NCBI GenBank assembly: GCA_021613535.1
Contig: CP075494.1
Span: forward strand, 1,922,001-1,986,000
DNA length: 64,000 nt
Origin: Adineta vaga
Taxonomy: Eukaryota > Rotifera
Direction of reading: 5' to 3'
Below the pieces are notes generated by a model, which made no database searches, was not told the origin of the DNA, and saw nothing but the letters and a program-made list of their open reading frames with translations. Position numbers and translations under genes: made by a program. Below, piece by piece: positions 12,985-24,355 of this stretch (positions within the stretch are counted from its first letter, which is position 1; every line of letters begins with the position of its first letter).

Positions 12985-13218
12985 CTTCTATCTTCTATGT
13001 ATATAAAGAAGAAAGTTTGTCTATCTGTCTGTCTGTTCGCTATGCATTTGAAGACTGTACAAGCAAATGCAATGAAACTTTGCAGAAATGGTCTCTACAT
13101 CCAGCGGAAGGCCGACATCTACTTTGTTTAAAAAAAAAGGAATCCTACGCTTCCTGGAAGCAATCGGTGAAACTGACCAACAGGATTGCAACATTTCAAA
13201 AAGTTAAAAATAATTAAT
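12985..13218 (-). repeat. Dispersed repeat, reverse-oriented copy
   Basis: In reverse this matches the ends of the repeats at 19850-20174 and 20395-20795. Shared landmarks are AAACTTTCTTCTTTATATA, runs of CAGACAGA, GCATAGCGAACAG, and a body with GGAAGCGTAGGATTCC and GCTGCAATCCTATTGGTCAG-like sequence. It looks like a non-autonomous mobile repeat. The class is uncertain; a Helitron-like origin is only a guess. Confidence 0.6.
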
Positions 13219-13219
13219 A

Positions 13220-13266
13220 GCGGGTGTGGGCATTAGTCTTCTGGAATTTTACTCATCCACATCCAA
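13220..13266. repeat. GTGTGGG hairpin (copy d, weak)
   Basis: CGGGTGTGGGC and CATCCACATCC flank a short loop. The copy is degenerate and directly abuts the dispersed repeat before it. Confidence 0.5.
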
Positions 13267-13311
13267 ATGTGACGTTCAAGTGTACATTCTAATAGTTTTG
13301 TTAATTAGGTA

Positions 13312-13376
13312 GGGTCCGGCGGGATTGTAACTGGGTTCGGGAAAAAAATAGGAATCGGGACAGTCCCGGCGGACCC
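13312..13376. mobile_element. 65-base mini inverted-repeat element with TA duplication
   Basis: Ends GGGTCCGGCGGGA and TCCCGGCGGACCC are inverted copies with one mismatch, and both sides carry TA (13310-13311 and 13377-13378), as for Tc1/mariner-type insertions. GC content is far above the surroundings. No coding capacity. Confidence 0.6.
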
Positions 13377-13469
13377 TAATTCCTATCATCCGAACAGAAA
13401 TTAATTGAAAAGAACTAACTAAATTTAACAGAGAAAAACTGACTTTTCCTATTAACAAGGTTTTTATTC

Positions 13470-13806
13470 AGAAAAACTTTAATAAATGCAAAATTTTAAC
13501 GAAATGAATTTTTAAGTGAAGAAAGACAAAATTGTGATTTTCATGTATTTTCGACGTTTCGTCATCTACGATGACATCGTCAGGACACCACCAACTATAC
13601 CATCTTATTTATTTCGTTAAAATTTTGCATTTATTAAAGTTTTTCTGTTTAAATTCTATTCATAGTAAAGTCAAAATGCTCTCAATAAATAAGATGGTAT
13701 AGTTGGTGGTGTCCTGAGGATGTCATCGTAGATGACGAAACGTCGAAAATACATGAAAATCACAATTTCGTCTTTCTTCACTTAAAAATTCATTTATTTC
13801 GTTAAG
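13470..13806. mobile_element. Foldback element with nested inverted repeats
   Basis: Arms of about 115-120 bases (13498-13614 and 13684-13805) are inverted copies sharing ATACATGAAAATCACAATT and GATGACGAAACGTCGAAAAT. The 69-base loop contains an inverted copy of the flanking 36 bases at 13470-13505 (CTTTAATAAATGCAAAATTT), so the structure is repeat within repeat. No coding capacity. The transposon class is unknown. Confidence 0.7.
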
Positions 13807-13908
13807 GTTTTTATTGTTTGAGTTTAGTCTGGTTTTGTATTTTCCGATTGTTTGAAAAAAGACAAGCTATAAACATGAAGAAATATGTCAGGGATGATAT
13901 TCATTTCG

Positions 13909-13966
13909 ACGGGTGAAGGTGTGAGTGAGGATGAAGATTGGTAACACTGCCACAGTCACATCTACA
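13909..13966. repeat. GTGTGGG-like hairpin (copy e, very degenerate)
   Basis: GGGTGAAGGTGTGAGTGAGG is followed after a loop by CACAGTCACATC. Pairing is poor; included because its size and orientation fit the family. Confidence 0.35.
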
Positions 13967-14313
13967 GGATGTGAGCTTGCAATTAGTACAGCATTTATAT
14001 TCTGTTTCTTTCTCAATTTACTCTCATCTTTCAAGGTTGCCTTTTTTTATTGCTTTTAAATAATAAAATGAAAATAAAACTATGATCGAATATCAGAAGA
14101 GCACTAAAGCATCAAACAATTGCTTATAAAGAGAAATTTGATATCATTTTACATGGGTTACGAGAAAAAAATGCAGCTTGTGCATCAGTATCATAGTTAA
14201 ATATTTGACTTTGTGACAAGAACTAACACTGAAGTTTATCTATCAACAAGAGAATGAAAACGTTGGTTGCATACGTATATATATACCCTGATTTTTTAGT
14301 GAGTTTATCGTAC

Positions 14314-14395
14314 AGCTTTGAGTATGGATTTATTCGTTTAGTGATCGTTAAGTTTTATAAATGATCATAAAATGACTAAATCCATAGTCGAAGCT
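14314..14395. repeat. Short inverted repeat
   Basis: AGCTTTGAGTATGGATTTA at the left pairs with TAAATCCATAGTCGAAGCT at the right around a loop of about 30 bases. It lies in the otherwise empty stretch 13807-14681. Confidence 0.6.
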
Positions 14396-14681
14396 ATACC
14401 ACAAATCTTAAACTATACTAGATTCAGACAAACAGTGTGCGAATTTTGACTTCAACAAACTATCCTCTATATCCTGTACAATTGAGGAGGATACCGATAC
14501 TTGTGAATCTAAATTTGAGTAAATGTAAAGAATTACCAAGAAGCATAACAATTTTATTCGCTACTAATATCATTATTATTATAACGATGAATAATAAAAA
14601 ATGCTGATTGCATCGAAAGTCCTTTGATTTACGGGAAAAATTTAACAATGGAAAAAAATAACGAGTGATCATCATAAGAAA

Positions 14682-15482
14682 TTAACACAAGTCCTGCAAT
14701 TCTAGGTTTTTATCACTAATTGTTTTCCATTTAGCAGTTTCAATATCTAATCGATAATGTGAGCCATTTTTCGAAGAGATCTCGATCACTTTTCGACCTT
14801 CAACTGTTTCTAATGTTGCACGATGGCTTTGCATACATCTAACCGGTCCATTTCCTGTAGTTTTCACCTCCTCTATACTGAAATCTGACAAATGGAGACG
14901 ATAGACATGAGTCTGTCGACGACGAGAAGAATTCATATATCCTAAACCACCAATAATATAGATGAACTCATTTCCATTCTTATCATTTTTCACATAAGTA
15001 GCTGTATGAAAATCTACTGGAGGAAATACATCTTCAGGATATCCATAAATTGTCACATCATTTGGATTTGTTGTTCCTAATATTTCTGGATTTGATCGAA
15101 CATCATTCTGTTCTCTGCCCAATGGAAAATTATTTGGTACAGGCATTGAATACATATCATATGATGGTACCATACGAGGATTTTGTATAACAATAACATC
15201 ATTATAAATTTGAAAGTCTTCATCGTAACAATCTTCATGTTCACCTCCGATACGAATCAATCGTCCATCTGGTAAATAAGTTTGCGTAGCTCCAAATCGA
15301 GTAAAGCACCATACTGGATGATCATTAGCACCATTATGATGACGATAATATTTATTTTCTTTTCGAATATGATATCCAATTAAATGTGGATTACAACACA
15401 TATATTTCGAAAAAGGTTTTTGCATCAATGTAGGATTATTTGTACCAAATTCAAAATGTTTATTTTGTTTAAAATCATCCAT
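14682..15482 (-). CDS. Kelch/galactose-oxidase-like single-exon protein
   Basis: About 266 aa if started at the internal Met at 15482 (MDDFKQNKHFEFG); an in-frame Met at 15527 would add 15 residues. I prefer the inner start because the sequence before it looks unconserved. Kelch-like features: HPVWCFTRFGATQTYLPDG followed by RLIRIGGEHEDC, then NEFIYIIGGLGY with THVYRLHLSDFSIEEV, and PVRCMQSHRATL with KVIEISSK. That suggests a small incomplete propeller without signal peptide or membrane segment, so probably intracellular. I do not recognise a specific function. An extra segment rich in Pro, Asn and Tyr sits between the first and second repeats. Confidence 0.75.
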   Translation of the reverse strand: MDDFKQNKHFEFGTNNPTLMQKPFSKYMCCNPHLIGYHIRKENKYYRHHNGANDHPVWCFTRFGATQTYLPDGRLIRIGGEHEDCYDEDFQIYNDVIVIQNPRMVPSYDMYSMPVPNNFPLGREQNDVRSNPEILGTTNPNDVTIYGYPEDVFPPVDFHTATYVKNDKNGNEFIYIIGGLGYMNSSRRRQTHVYRLHLSDFSIEEVKTTGNGPVRCMQSHRATLETVEGRKVIEISSKNGSHYRLDIETAKWKTISDKNLELQDLC

Positions 15483-15678
15483 AATTATTTTTGTCCTCAA
15501 GTTGTAAAATGACTTTAATAAATGCAATTTATTATGAATTTATAGTAAAAAAGAGTTATCTCCTTTCCCAGAATGTGATAAAAAATACCTTTTTTTCCGG
15601 TGTTGAAATTATACACATGACACCATATTTTATCGTATGAGATGTAAGTTAAAAGTTTTCGATTCTTTCTCGAGAATC

Positions 15679-15721
15679 TTGAGGGTGTAGATGTGACTTC
15701 TTCACCTTACCCACACTTGAA
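15679..15721. repeat. GTGTGGG-type hairpin (copy f)
   Basis: TTGAGGGTGTAGATGTG, a short loop and TACCCACACTTGAA. It lies in the 281-base gap between the kelch-like gene and the DEG/ENaC gene. Confidence 0.7.
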
Positions 15722-15808
15722 ATCTATTGGGTTTTTATTTTTTCATTCAAAAGAAACAAGCAAAAATATACACTGAAGCATTGTTTTTTCTGAAAATATC
15801 CAATGTAC

Positions 15809-17446
15809 TTAGCGACTACAACATCGTCGCAATAATCGATAGATCATTTCAATAAATTCCATTACTGAAAGAAAACTAATACCAATCCATAATCCTGTTT
15901 GACCACCGATATTTGATATAACATCAACAAAACTCATTGAAGCTGTTTGTGTATTTATTTCAACAACATTACTCTCAGTTATAATATTTATTGAAAGATA
16001 ATTCTGTTGAATATATTCATTCCATATTGTTGACCAATTCACTGGTAATGGTACTCCTGAATTTTCAACAAATGTCTTAATATCATATATTTGCCAATCA
16101 AAAAGTCCTTTAGAAGATGAAAATTGAGTAGGAAAATCTATCGATGAACAACCTTGTACACAATCGGAACAATATTGAGTTAATAATGATGAATTTTCTA
16201 TCAAAGAAAAGAGGCTTGTCAATGAACATTGGTCACTTATGTTACAAAGAGGTGCGACAATAGTTTTGTACGTTCCCGGTAAAACAATTGTACGAGCATT
16301 CCATAAAAATGGATTAATACAACCACATGTTTCATAACTAAAACAGAAGAAAAACTTTTTTTTCTTCTATCATTTCATTTATTGACTCACACATATGTTT
16401 GTTGACAAAGCGTCATACAAGTCTGTTGCGAATAGACATAATCAGCACCATCATAATTTGCTAACATTGCTTTCAAGGCGAGTGTAAGTTCTTTTGTACA
16501 ATTTGTATAAGGCAAAGATAAAAGATCTGTTCTCTTCTTTTTATAACTTAATTTATATCTTTTTCCTGGAGATAGTTCAATTCCAGAAGTTTCAATCAAT
16601 GGTATTTGTGTATTATCATGTATAAGAATTACTGCACCAACGACTAGGAATAAATATATTGTATAGATAATCAAGTGTTTGTTTAAAAAGTATTATTTTC
16701 TATTATTACTCACCATCCATTGTGTAAGGTACGTATTGATGACTATGAACATAGAGACCCAAACTCAATATACCAGGACCACCATATTGATTACTATGAC
16801 GTACACTACTATCACTAGTAGTATTTTTCATTTTAGCATTAAATGTATGGCATATACCATGGATTGATGATTTAAATGAAATAAAATCAGCTACTGAACA
16901 TGGTCGATAATTGAAATAACATACACGTAGCATTGAAGCCAATGAGAAAGACAATATTTCAACTGATTCATTATTATTGATTCTATCAATTAAGAAATTC
17001 CAAAGAAATCCAGATTGATTTGGTGAAAATGTTGTCGTATCAGTTATATTACTCAAATTATGAGCAACAGTAAAATTTATAAAAAATTCAATAAATTTAT
17101 CGAAACGTAATGGAGCAAGATTGCAAAGACTTATGGCTGGAAAATATTGTGGCCATTCACTTTCAAATCTTAAATCGATATTCGTTGGATAATGAAAATA
17201 GTCTCGAATTGCATTTACAATGAAAAACGTCATAATCCCAAGGAAACAAATGAATGAAATTGTCCAAAAGATTCGATTATGAATGTTTTGAGCACGAACA
17301 ATACCTGGTAAACCATGCATTGATGTATTTAAAGAAAACTCACGAATAACGGATCGACGACGTGGTAAACGTTTTCGAATACTGATCATTGATTTTGAAT
17401 TCACATATAATTCTCTTGTCACAACTTTAGTGTTGTTTGCCATCAA
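15809..17446 (-). CDS. DEG/ENaC-family (amiloride-sensitive) sodium channel
   Basis: Predicted 504-aa ion channel subunit of the plasma membrane. Exons: 17446-16714, 16643-16391, 16337-15809 (733, 253, 529 bases; phases 1 and 2, GTGAGT donors). TM1 is at about residues 58-80 (IFWTISFICFLGIMTFFIV), followed by the family signature FPAISLCNLAPLRF. The extracellular part is Cys-rich with QTCMTLCQQTY and YETCGCINPF, plus CSDCVQGC. TM2 follows a conserved region written here GGQTGLWIGISFLSVMEFIE, matching the GLxxGxSxLSxxE family motif. Length and order are normal for DEG/ENaC/ASIC. Which ligand or stimulus opens it cannot be read from sequence; rotifer members could be peptide-gated like FaNaC, which is only a possibility. 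Confidence 0.9.
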
Positions 17447-18088
17447 AATTTGAATTTCTATACTAAAAAGTGTATTTATCTATCAACAGTTTTCTTTTTC
17501 AATTCACTATTAGATATAGAACCACGTAGGAATGAAAAAATGTGAGTTATAAGTAGAACGATATTTATTTTCAAGCAGTATCTTTATGTTCTGTTTGATA
17601 TAGATTTTTAAATATGTAATTAAATACACTTCGAAAATCATCTTCTTTTGTTACATTTAAACGACAATAATATTTATTCAATTTGACCCATATATTTGTC
17701 AAATATTTACATAGATGTATGTATACTGTTTGACAGATTCAAAATCAATGCACATACTTCACATTAATTATTTCAATTGAATTCAAGTCACAAATTTCAT
17801 ACTAATGTTGAAACTTTGGTTTCAGGAAAGTGTTAGCATAAATTTCACAGAAAGTACTTTTGTGTGTTAAACTCTTGTGGGATATGGTCTTTCAGCTCTT
17901 TCCCCAGATCGAATTATGTCAAAGAAATTGTATAATACATATTATATTGTAAATGTCACACCTTTGAGAAAAGTAATACAAATCAAATATTAATAACATT
18001 AGTTTTTGTATCAATAATACATCTATGTCTTTACGGATTTTTTCCAACATATTACATTATATAAAATGGGGGTCATTTATTCATTACA
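17447..18088. other. Intergenic, nothing recognised
   Basis: AT-rich gap between the divergent DEG/ENaC gene and the NHL relic. It presumably holds the channel promoter. No repeat or gene seen. Confidence 0.5.
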
Positions 18089-21033
18089 GAATTATTCGGA
18101 AATCGTATTATTGGATCAAATGATAATAATTTTTATTGTTTAGTTGGATGTTCAAGTATTAGTGATACAACATAGAATCAACCTGTTTATCCAGGTGCCG
18201 CTACTTTCGACAGTTATGGAAATATCTTTGCCACTGATAGAATGAAAAATCAAATTGGAAAATTTGTTTTAATGAAAAATCCTACTGGTAAGTGATCAAT
18301 ATCTTAAAAATTCATTTAAAGGAAGAAGAAGAATATTATTATTTTTATTAAATAGACAACTGTTCAGTTATTCAATCAATATATTCACCAGTATTAACTA
18401 CAAATAATTCAAGATTTATAAGTGATATTTGTGCTGATTCAACATATTATTATGAAGCTATACAAATCAATTTAATTAAAACTGGTCGTTATACTATCAG
18501 TAGTAATAGTATATTTCCTATATATAGTCATATCTATAAGAATAATTTTGATATTCTTAATTTAAAAAATAATTTACATTTACAAAAAAATGATTATTTG
18601 AATAAAACATATTTTCAATTCCTTGTTCATCTTCAGACTAATTTTACATATATATTAGTTGTATCAATGAATAGGTCAAATCTAAATGTAAATTTCTCGA
18701 TTATTATATCTGGTCCTGATAATATCAATTTTACTCGTATGAGTGAGTAGTTTTGATAATATTCATTAATTTCAAAAGATAAATATTTCAATATAAAATT
18801 TCAAATATAGATAGTTCATCAATGATTCAGTCAATCTATTTATCATCATTAACTTCAAAGAATCCAGTATATTCACGCACTGGATGTGATGGATTACTCT
18901 ATTATCAAGCAATAAAAATCACACTAATTGAAAGTGGCAATTATATTTTCATCGGCAAAGGTAATCTTAATTTCGATGGTTACATATACAATGATACTTT
19001 TGTTCCATCTGATCCTGAAGTAAATCTTCTCACTAAATATCGTTACAGATATGATCCTTATCAATTCAAATTAGTTATAAATCTTCATATCAATACTAAT
19101 TATATATTAGTTGTCTCTTCAACATATGAAAATGATACAGGAAATATCACAATTATTGTCTCTGGTTCAAATAATGTCACATTCACTCATATTAGTAAGT
19201 AGATAGATTAATTTATTAATATTTATCATAATTTACCATTTATTTCCTTATATAAAATAGATTTTCCATCAATCGTTTCATCATACTATTCATCAGTGTT
19301 AACTTCAGATAGTCAATTATATTCACGTTCGGGATGTTATGGATTTAATTATTATGAAGCATTACAAATCAAAATAATTGAAACAGGTAAATATATTTTC
19401 AGTGGTAGAAATCTTAACAATGCCTATGTTTACACCAATTTATATGGTTATATCTAACTTATAATGAAACATTTATTTCATCTTCATCCAAAGATTAGCG
19501 GAGATACCCACTGCAAACACGACACAATTTACGTTTTTTATATACAGCAGTGCTTTTCTTATCACCCACAGGACCTCTCCGTTCGTATTTATCCGTCGTG
19601 TATCAAAAAATCCTCACACCCTCCTTTTCCGCCCTGACTTAGTTAGTGTAATCTTTCAGCTCGTCACTCAGCGTACGTTACCTGTCTTCCACACGTCTTT
19701 CTCCTCCGTACTGAGATCCTTCCCATATCCCTTTTCGCGTCATGCACCAGGTCTTTTTTTCAGAACTTCGCATCTCTTCATTCGTTCTTTCCTACTGATT
19801 TTGTCTCGCTATGCATAAGATATACAACTCTGTTCCTTTTAAATCCACACCCACTGTCCCGCTGCAAGTCATTCTCTACTTTATACAGATAGAGTAGTCA
19901 TTTCACTCCAGATTCAGTTTTTTTGAGAACCCAACCCACGCTTTGTACTTGTCTATCCCGGATGCAGACACTCACACCCCACCCTCATTCCTATATGCCA
20001 TCTTGAGAGCGAAATTTCACACACGCCGCCTCCCCATCCCTTGATGGCCATTCTAACCCCATGTCGACCTTCCTCTGGATCGAGGGAAGCATTGTGGAAA
20101 GTTTGGTGACGTTAGCTGTTACAGAGAACGTACGCATAACGAACAAACAGACAAACTTTCTTCTTTATATATATAGAAGATTATATAGATAGATAGATAG
20201 ATATAGATTAAAGAACCTTTAATTGTCACATTTATTGCAAGAAATAAATAGTATCAAATAAAAAAAACCTCAAAACTGGAGCACATTCTGTAAGTTTCTA
20301 CCAAAATAACGACAACTGAAATTCAATACGACTTGGGTGAAATTTCACCCAGACACCGATTCCCACCCTCAAATCAATATATTTTGATACGGAACGTGTA
20401 AATTATCGTAGATGTGCGCTCAGACGGCCTTCGGCCGCCTTCGCTATCAATTATTTAAAGTTTTTGAAATGCTGCAATCCTATTGGTCAGTTTCATAGAT
20501 TGCCCGTAGGAAGCGTAGAATTCATTTTTTTCGGAACAAAGTAAATGTCGACCTTCCCGTGGACCTAGAGAAGCATTGTGGAAAGTTTGGGAATGTTAGC
20601 TATCATTGAACTGCCTGGGTGAAATTTCACCCACGCTCCCCACCCTCACCCCCTGATGACCATTCTAACCCCATGTCGACCTTTCCTGGGACCTAAGGAA
20701 GCATCGTAGAAAGTTTGGTGATCGTGGCTATTACAGCGACTGAATGCATAGCGAACAGACAGACAGACAAACTTTCTTCTTTATATATATAGATGACAGG
20801 TTCTTTCTTAATTTCTACATCTGGTGCAAATAATGTGACATTCAAACGTATTAGTAAGTTATCTATAACAAAATAAATCGAGTAATTTAATAAAAGAAAC
20901 ATTTCATATAGATAATTTAACAGTGATTGAATCAATATATTCATCAATATTGAATGAAAATAGTCGAACATATTCTCGAGAATGTGGAAAATCGAATTAT
21001 TATTATGAAACAATTGAAATTTCCGTATCAAAA
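18089..21033 (+). pseudogene. Decayed NHL gene with unknown beta-rich repeat modules
   Basis: Starts with the C-terminal third of an NHL module (18089-18287; NRIIGSNDNNFYCLVGCSS, then FDSYGNIFATD) with an in-frame TAG at about 18172. Exons 18356-18742 and 18811-19194 follow in phase 1, each about 128 codons of a repeated module: IQSIYxSxLT, a Tyr-rich strand (YYYEAIQI), GxYxF, a hydrophobic strand (TNYILVVSS) and a final SGxNNVTFT. A third copy begins at 19261, is halted by TAA near 19458 and is split by repeats at about 19490-20795. Its end reappears at 20796-20853 (SGANNVTFKRI). A fourth copy, 20912-21033, is cut off at the GTGTGGG hairpin. No signal exon is found upstream. The two complete exons remain open, so partial expression cannot be excluded. 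Confidence 0.7.
19490..20795 (+). mobile_element. Repeat block inserted in the NHL relic
   Basis: Contains two copies of one dispersed repeat in the same orientation, each ending AACTTTCTTCTTTATATATA at about 20155-20174 and 20775-20793. Shared internal pieces include CATTCTAACCCCATGTCGAC, AGCATTGTGGAAAGTTTGG and GGTGAAATTTCACCCA. GC content is higher than the host gene. A TAGATAGATAGA microsatellite follows the first copy. The block separates the two halves of one repeat module of the host gene. The first 350 bases (19490-19850) are of unknown origin. Confidence 0.6.
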
Positions 21034-21100
21034 TTGAGGGTATGGGTGGGTGGGTGGGTGTGAGTGGGTATCTCCTCTTTTTTCATACCTACACCCTCAA
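21034..21100. repeat. GTGTGGG-type hairpin (copy g)
   Basis: TTGAGGGTATGGGTGGGTGG at the left, CATACCTACACCCTCAA at the right. It begins exactly where the coding similarity of the NHL relic stops, so the reading frame runs into it (SVSKLRVWVGGWV, then stop). Confidence 0.8.
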
Positions 21101-21552
21101 GTACGACAAAAATCCCTGAAATACTGGAAATACACAATCCGCCGTTTTGTCCTTGTGTATTCTGCTTATTACTCTTCCATCATGTCTACATAGAAGATCT
21201 CCCAGAATGATCACATAATATTTCTTCTCCTAGAAAGCATTTACGTATATAATTTCGATAGGATTTTTCGTATATCATATTTATTATGGTGCATGGCAGA
21301 AAAATAAGAAAAGAATCGCTATCGAACTCAATCCTCTAGTCGAAAGAGAAGAACAGAAAAAAAATCGATGTCGATGTTTTATTTTGACGTAGTTCCATGG
21401 TAAAAAACAAGCGTGTGCGTGTCGAAAAACAAAAAGAACGTCGAGTGCGTAAGCAAAATCCCTCGCATATAACTTTATCAAATCTAACGTGTGAGTATTG
21501 ATAATAGTGTGTGAAATAAATCAATTTCATCCGAAAATATATTGTTGAAACA

Positions 21553-22221
21553 ATGTCGTTAGAAGAATCCGTTTCAAATACAAAAACAAACATTGTTGAT
21601 TCACAGACATATTCAGGAATTATGTTGAAGAAAGTACATGTGGCCGATCTGAGTAAAACGTACGGGCCTAGGCAACGTGGCATCGTCGCAGATGAAAAGA
21701 TCAAGAAGGGTGAACTTATCTTACAAAATGATCCAGTAACTTCTATGTTTTATCCATTCGATGACAAACGTTGTAGTTACACTTTTGAAGAATACTATCA
21801 ACTGCTTAATGAACAGCAAGATCCCGATATTAAAAAATATCTTTCAATGTATTCATTACCGTGCGATGACAAAAATGTCTTCGTACCCCGAAACTATCTG
21901 ACACGTGATACCATGGATCTTACTGCACTTTTAAACCATTCTTGTGAAGCAAATGTTACTTCCAGATTTACCGATCAAGTCATCGCTCTGCAAGATATTG
22001 AGCCAGGAACTGTTCTGACCGTTGACTATGGTATTGGTCTTACAGCAGATATGAAGCTGTTACCATTCGATACATGTCGCTGTGGAACACCATCATGCGC
22101 GGGTGCTAATGTATTTCAACGTTATAAACAACCGGACTGGCAAACAAAGTTTTACGACTATTGTTCCCCATATGTTAAAGAGAAAATTGACGAAATTCGC
22201 AAGCAGCAAGTTAAATCATAA
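21553..22221 (+). CDS. SET-domain protein (putative lysine methyltransferase)
   Basis: Single exon, 222 aa. The SET core spans about residues 40-165: GPRQRGIVADEKIKKGELIL (the N-terminal substrate/SAM strand), then LTALLNHSCEANV, the NHSCxxN SAM-binding and pseudoknot motif, and LTVDYG, the catalytic-Tyr region. A post-SET type zinc cluster follows, CRCGTPSCAGANVFQ. There is no chromodomain, PHD or MYND finger, so this is a minimal SET protein. It could act on histone or non-histone lysines; the substrate is not readable. The start Met is preceded by an A-rich stretch and no upstream Met in frame. A polyadenylation-like AATAAA lies near 22373. Confidence 0.85.
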   Translation: MSLEESVSNTKTNIVDSQTYSGIMLKKVHVADLSKTYGPRQRGIVADEKIKKGELILQNDPVTSMFYPFDDKRCSYTFEEYYQLLNEQQDPDIKKYLSMYSLPCDDKNVFVPRNYLTRDTMDLTALLNHSCEANVTSRFTDQVIALQDIEPGTVLTVDYGIGLTADMKLLPFDTCRCGTPSCAGANVFQRYKQPDWQTKFYDYCSPYVKEKIDEIRKQQVKS

Positions 22222-24355
22222 AATTATTTGACAACAAAATATTTAACAAGACAGAAAGACTGTTAACTCATGTTCTCTTTTTTCCAATTGAAATAGTGGG
22301 AAAATTACGTTTCGTCCCACCTTTTCATTCCGAACTCTAGTTGCAGAAGTGTGTTACGATATTCCAGCTAAATAAAAAATAAAATATTCGCAATAAAGTT
22401 CGGAATGACAGAATCCAATTAAAAAAGGTAGGATGTTCCTGATGAGTAAGTAATACAGGAAGGTTGTAGCGAAATTAGAGGCAGATTGGAATGAAAACAA
22501 CAGGATGTTGGTGAATAAGTTTAAGTTTACTCATGTCGAGGGAATGGTAAGTGATATGCTAGTCTTCAAGTCATTCTTTCGCATACAATAATCGATAAAA
22601 TAATCATTTTGATCGTAACGGTCTTCAGACACATTCTTTCCGACAACATCCAATGCTGTGGGTTTGGGTGTGTCTACTCGCCCCATCTACACCCTCACAC
22701 CCACCCACGCACACCCTAAAATCTTGCAATTACATAGACTTTATCATATTATGTATTTATTTTTAAATAGCTCATCCGATCTTTCTCCATTGCCATTGCT
22801 GAACTATGACTTTACTATCAGTAGTGCACATTAAAAGACTGATTTGAAGCATATTCCGTAGACATTTTGAATGTTTGCAACATAACTAAAATGGAATCTT
22901 TGTAAGCAATAATTCAGTATTGACGATTTTATACGAAACCTTCTCACTAGGGATGGCACATTTACTTTACTCTGGAGTTACATAACTACAAAAAAGTAAC
23001 TACTTCAGTTACTAGTAATTGGTAACTAATTTAGTTACTCAGTTACTACTGATTAGTAAATAACTGATAGTAACTCCATGATTAATGCAATTATATATAA
23101 TGATTTTAATCTCTGAAAAAAGTATAAATAATAATGCATAAAATGTGTACCAGTTAGCATTTAACAAATCCATTGTTACCCAGATTTCACAAACTTATTA
23201 ACGTTGTATTTGTAAGACGTTGTAACCATAAAACTACAATCTTCTAAGAATATTTTAGGAAAGCTTGTGTGATTACTCAAATGGCAACCACTATTGAGAA
23301 CTAAATTAGGCAATTTATCGATGTAATTTATTTAAACTAGCAACATTTGATTACTGTTTCTGATAGAAAATATCGCACTTATATCACAACGAATTCATTA
23401 ACGTGTTCATTGAAATGAAATATATGTAGAACGTGGAGAAGGAACTTTTCATCGCTATATAACAAAGACTTGTTAATATACAAGATAATGTTCAATCTTC
23501 TTTTTTTGAATAATATGATGCTCTACCAGAAATCATAGAAATCTAGCGAAAGAAGAAGAATAAATTACTAACAAACGATGAGCAGTATGACGAAGAAAAA
23601 AGAAGGACAGTACATTGTTGTATTTATATATATTCAACGAACGGATGACATTCGTTTGCGTACAATCCTTTCTTAAACCAGGTCAGTCCTTTCTCGAAAA
23701 ATATTGCATATAATCTTTGAATGAATCGTTATCTGATGAAGAAATCTGATTATATCATCTATGAGTGTTTCCCATAGTGCTTCCAGAAAGAAAAACTCGT
23801 TCGTGATAAGAAAAACAATAAAAGACAAAATGTACACTCAAATTTGTTGTTCTTAACATTTATTATCTTTAATTATGTTCTCTCCATAATCTCTCCTATT
23901 CCTCATTGCATTACTTTTCAATGAGATGTGTGAGCTTCAACATACAAAGTTACAAAGGATAATCTTCTAGTTGATTCCTCCGTAGAACAGTAAAGTCGAA
24001 TTTAAATTATTTTGCTTTATTTGTCACGGATAAGAGTAAATTATTTAAAAGATTATTCATAATATATGATATAACTGTCGAAAAATCTCTGAAGGTACGT
24101 GTGATCATTTAGCTTCTATTTGCTAATTTCTTGACTTGAAGTCAACTATTGCATACTATCAGAACGAATGATCATTCTATCTTGAGATATATTGGATTTC
24201 TACTTGAATAAGTTTAACCTGTCCAAGTGATTCCCAGAAATATGCTGATAGAAAGATAAACTTTGATTTTATAGCAATCTGGTTAATTGAATTAAATAAG
24301 GACAAACAGTTGTGTGAATAATGATATTTCGTTAAAAGTTTATAGTATTTGAACT
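22222..24355. other. Long intergenic region with repeats
   Basis: No gene. I see a small inverted pair CATTCCGAACT/AGTTCGGAATG at about 22327 and 22397, a GTGTGGG-type hairpin at 22655-22725, and at about 22949-23085 a stretch of repeated AGTTACTA-like words beginning CTAGGGATGGCA, which resembles a hAT-type terminal repeat, though no second end was found. The remainder is AT-rich. Confidence 0.45.
22655..22725. repeat. GTGTGGG hairpin (copy h)
   Basis: GTGGGTTTGGGTGTG at the left and CACACCCACCCACGCACACC at the right with a short C-rich loop. The right arm is better preserved than the left. Confidence 0.65.

Noticed and set aside
14460-14675. 71-codon minus-strand frame just after the kelch-like gene
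   Set aside because: Hydrophobic AT-driven sequence with no start context or homology; it could be 3' untranslated sequence.
20172-20200. TAGATAGATAGA run as a regulatory repeat
   Set aside because: Simple microsatellite beside a mobile repeat end; nothing suggests a function.
22949-23085. hAT-type element beginning CTAGGGATGGCA
   Set aside because: Only one end is visible and no duplication could be found, so it is mentioned in the intergenic entry but not called.
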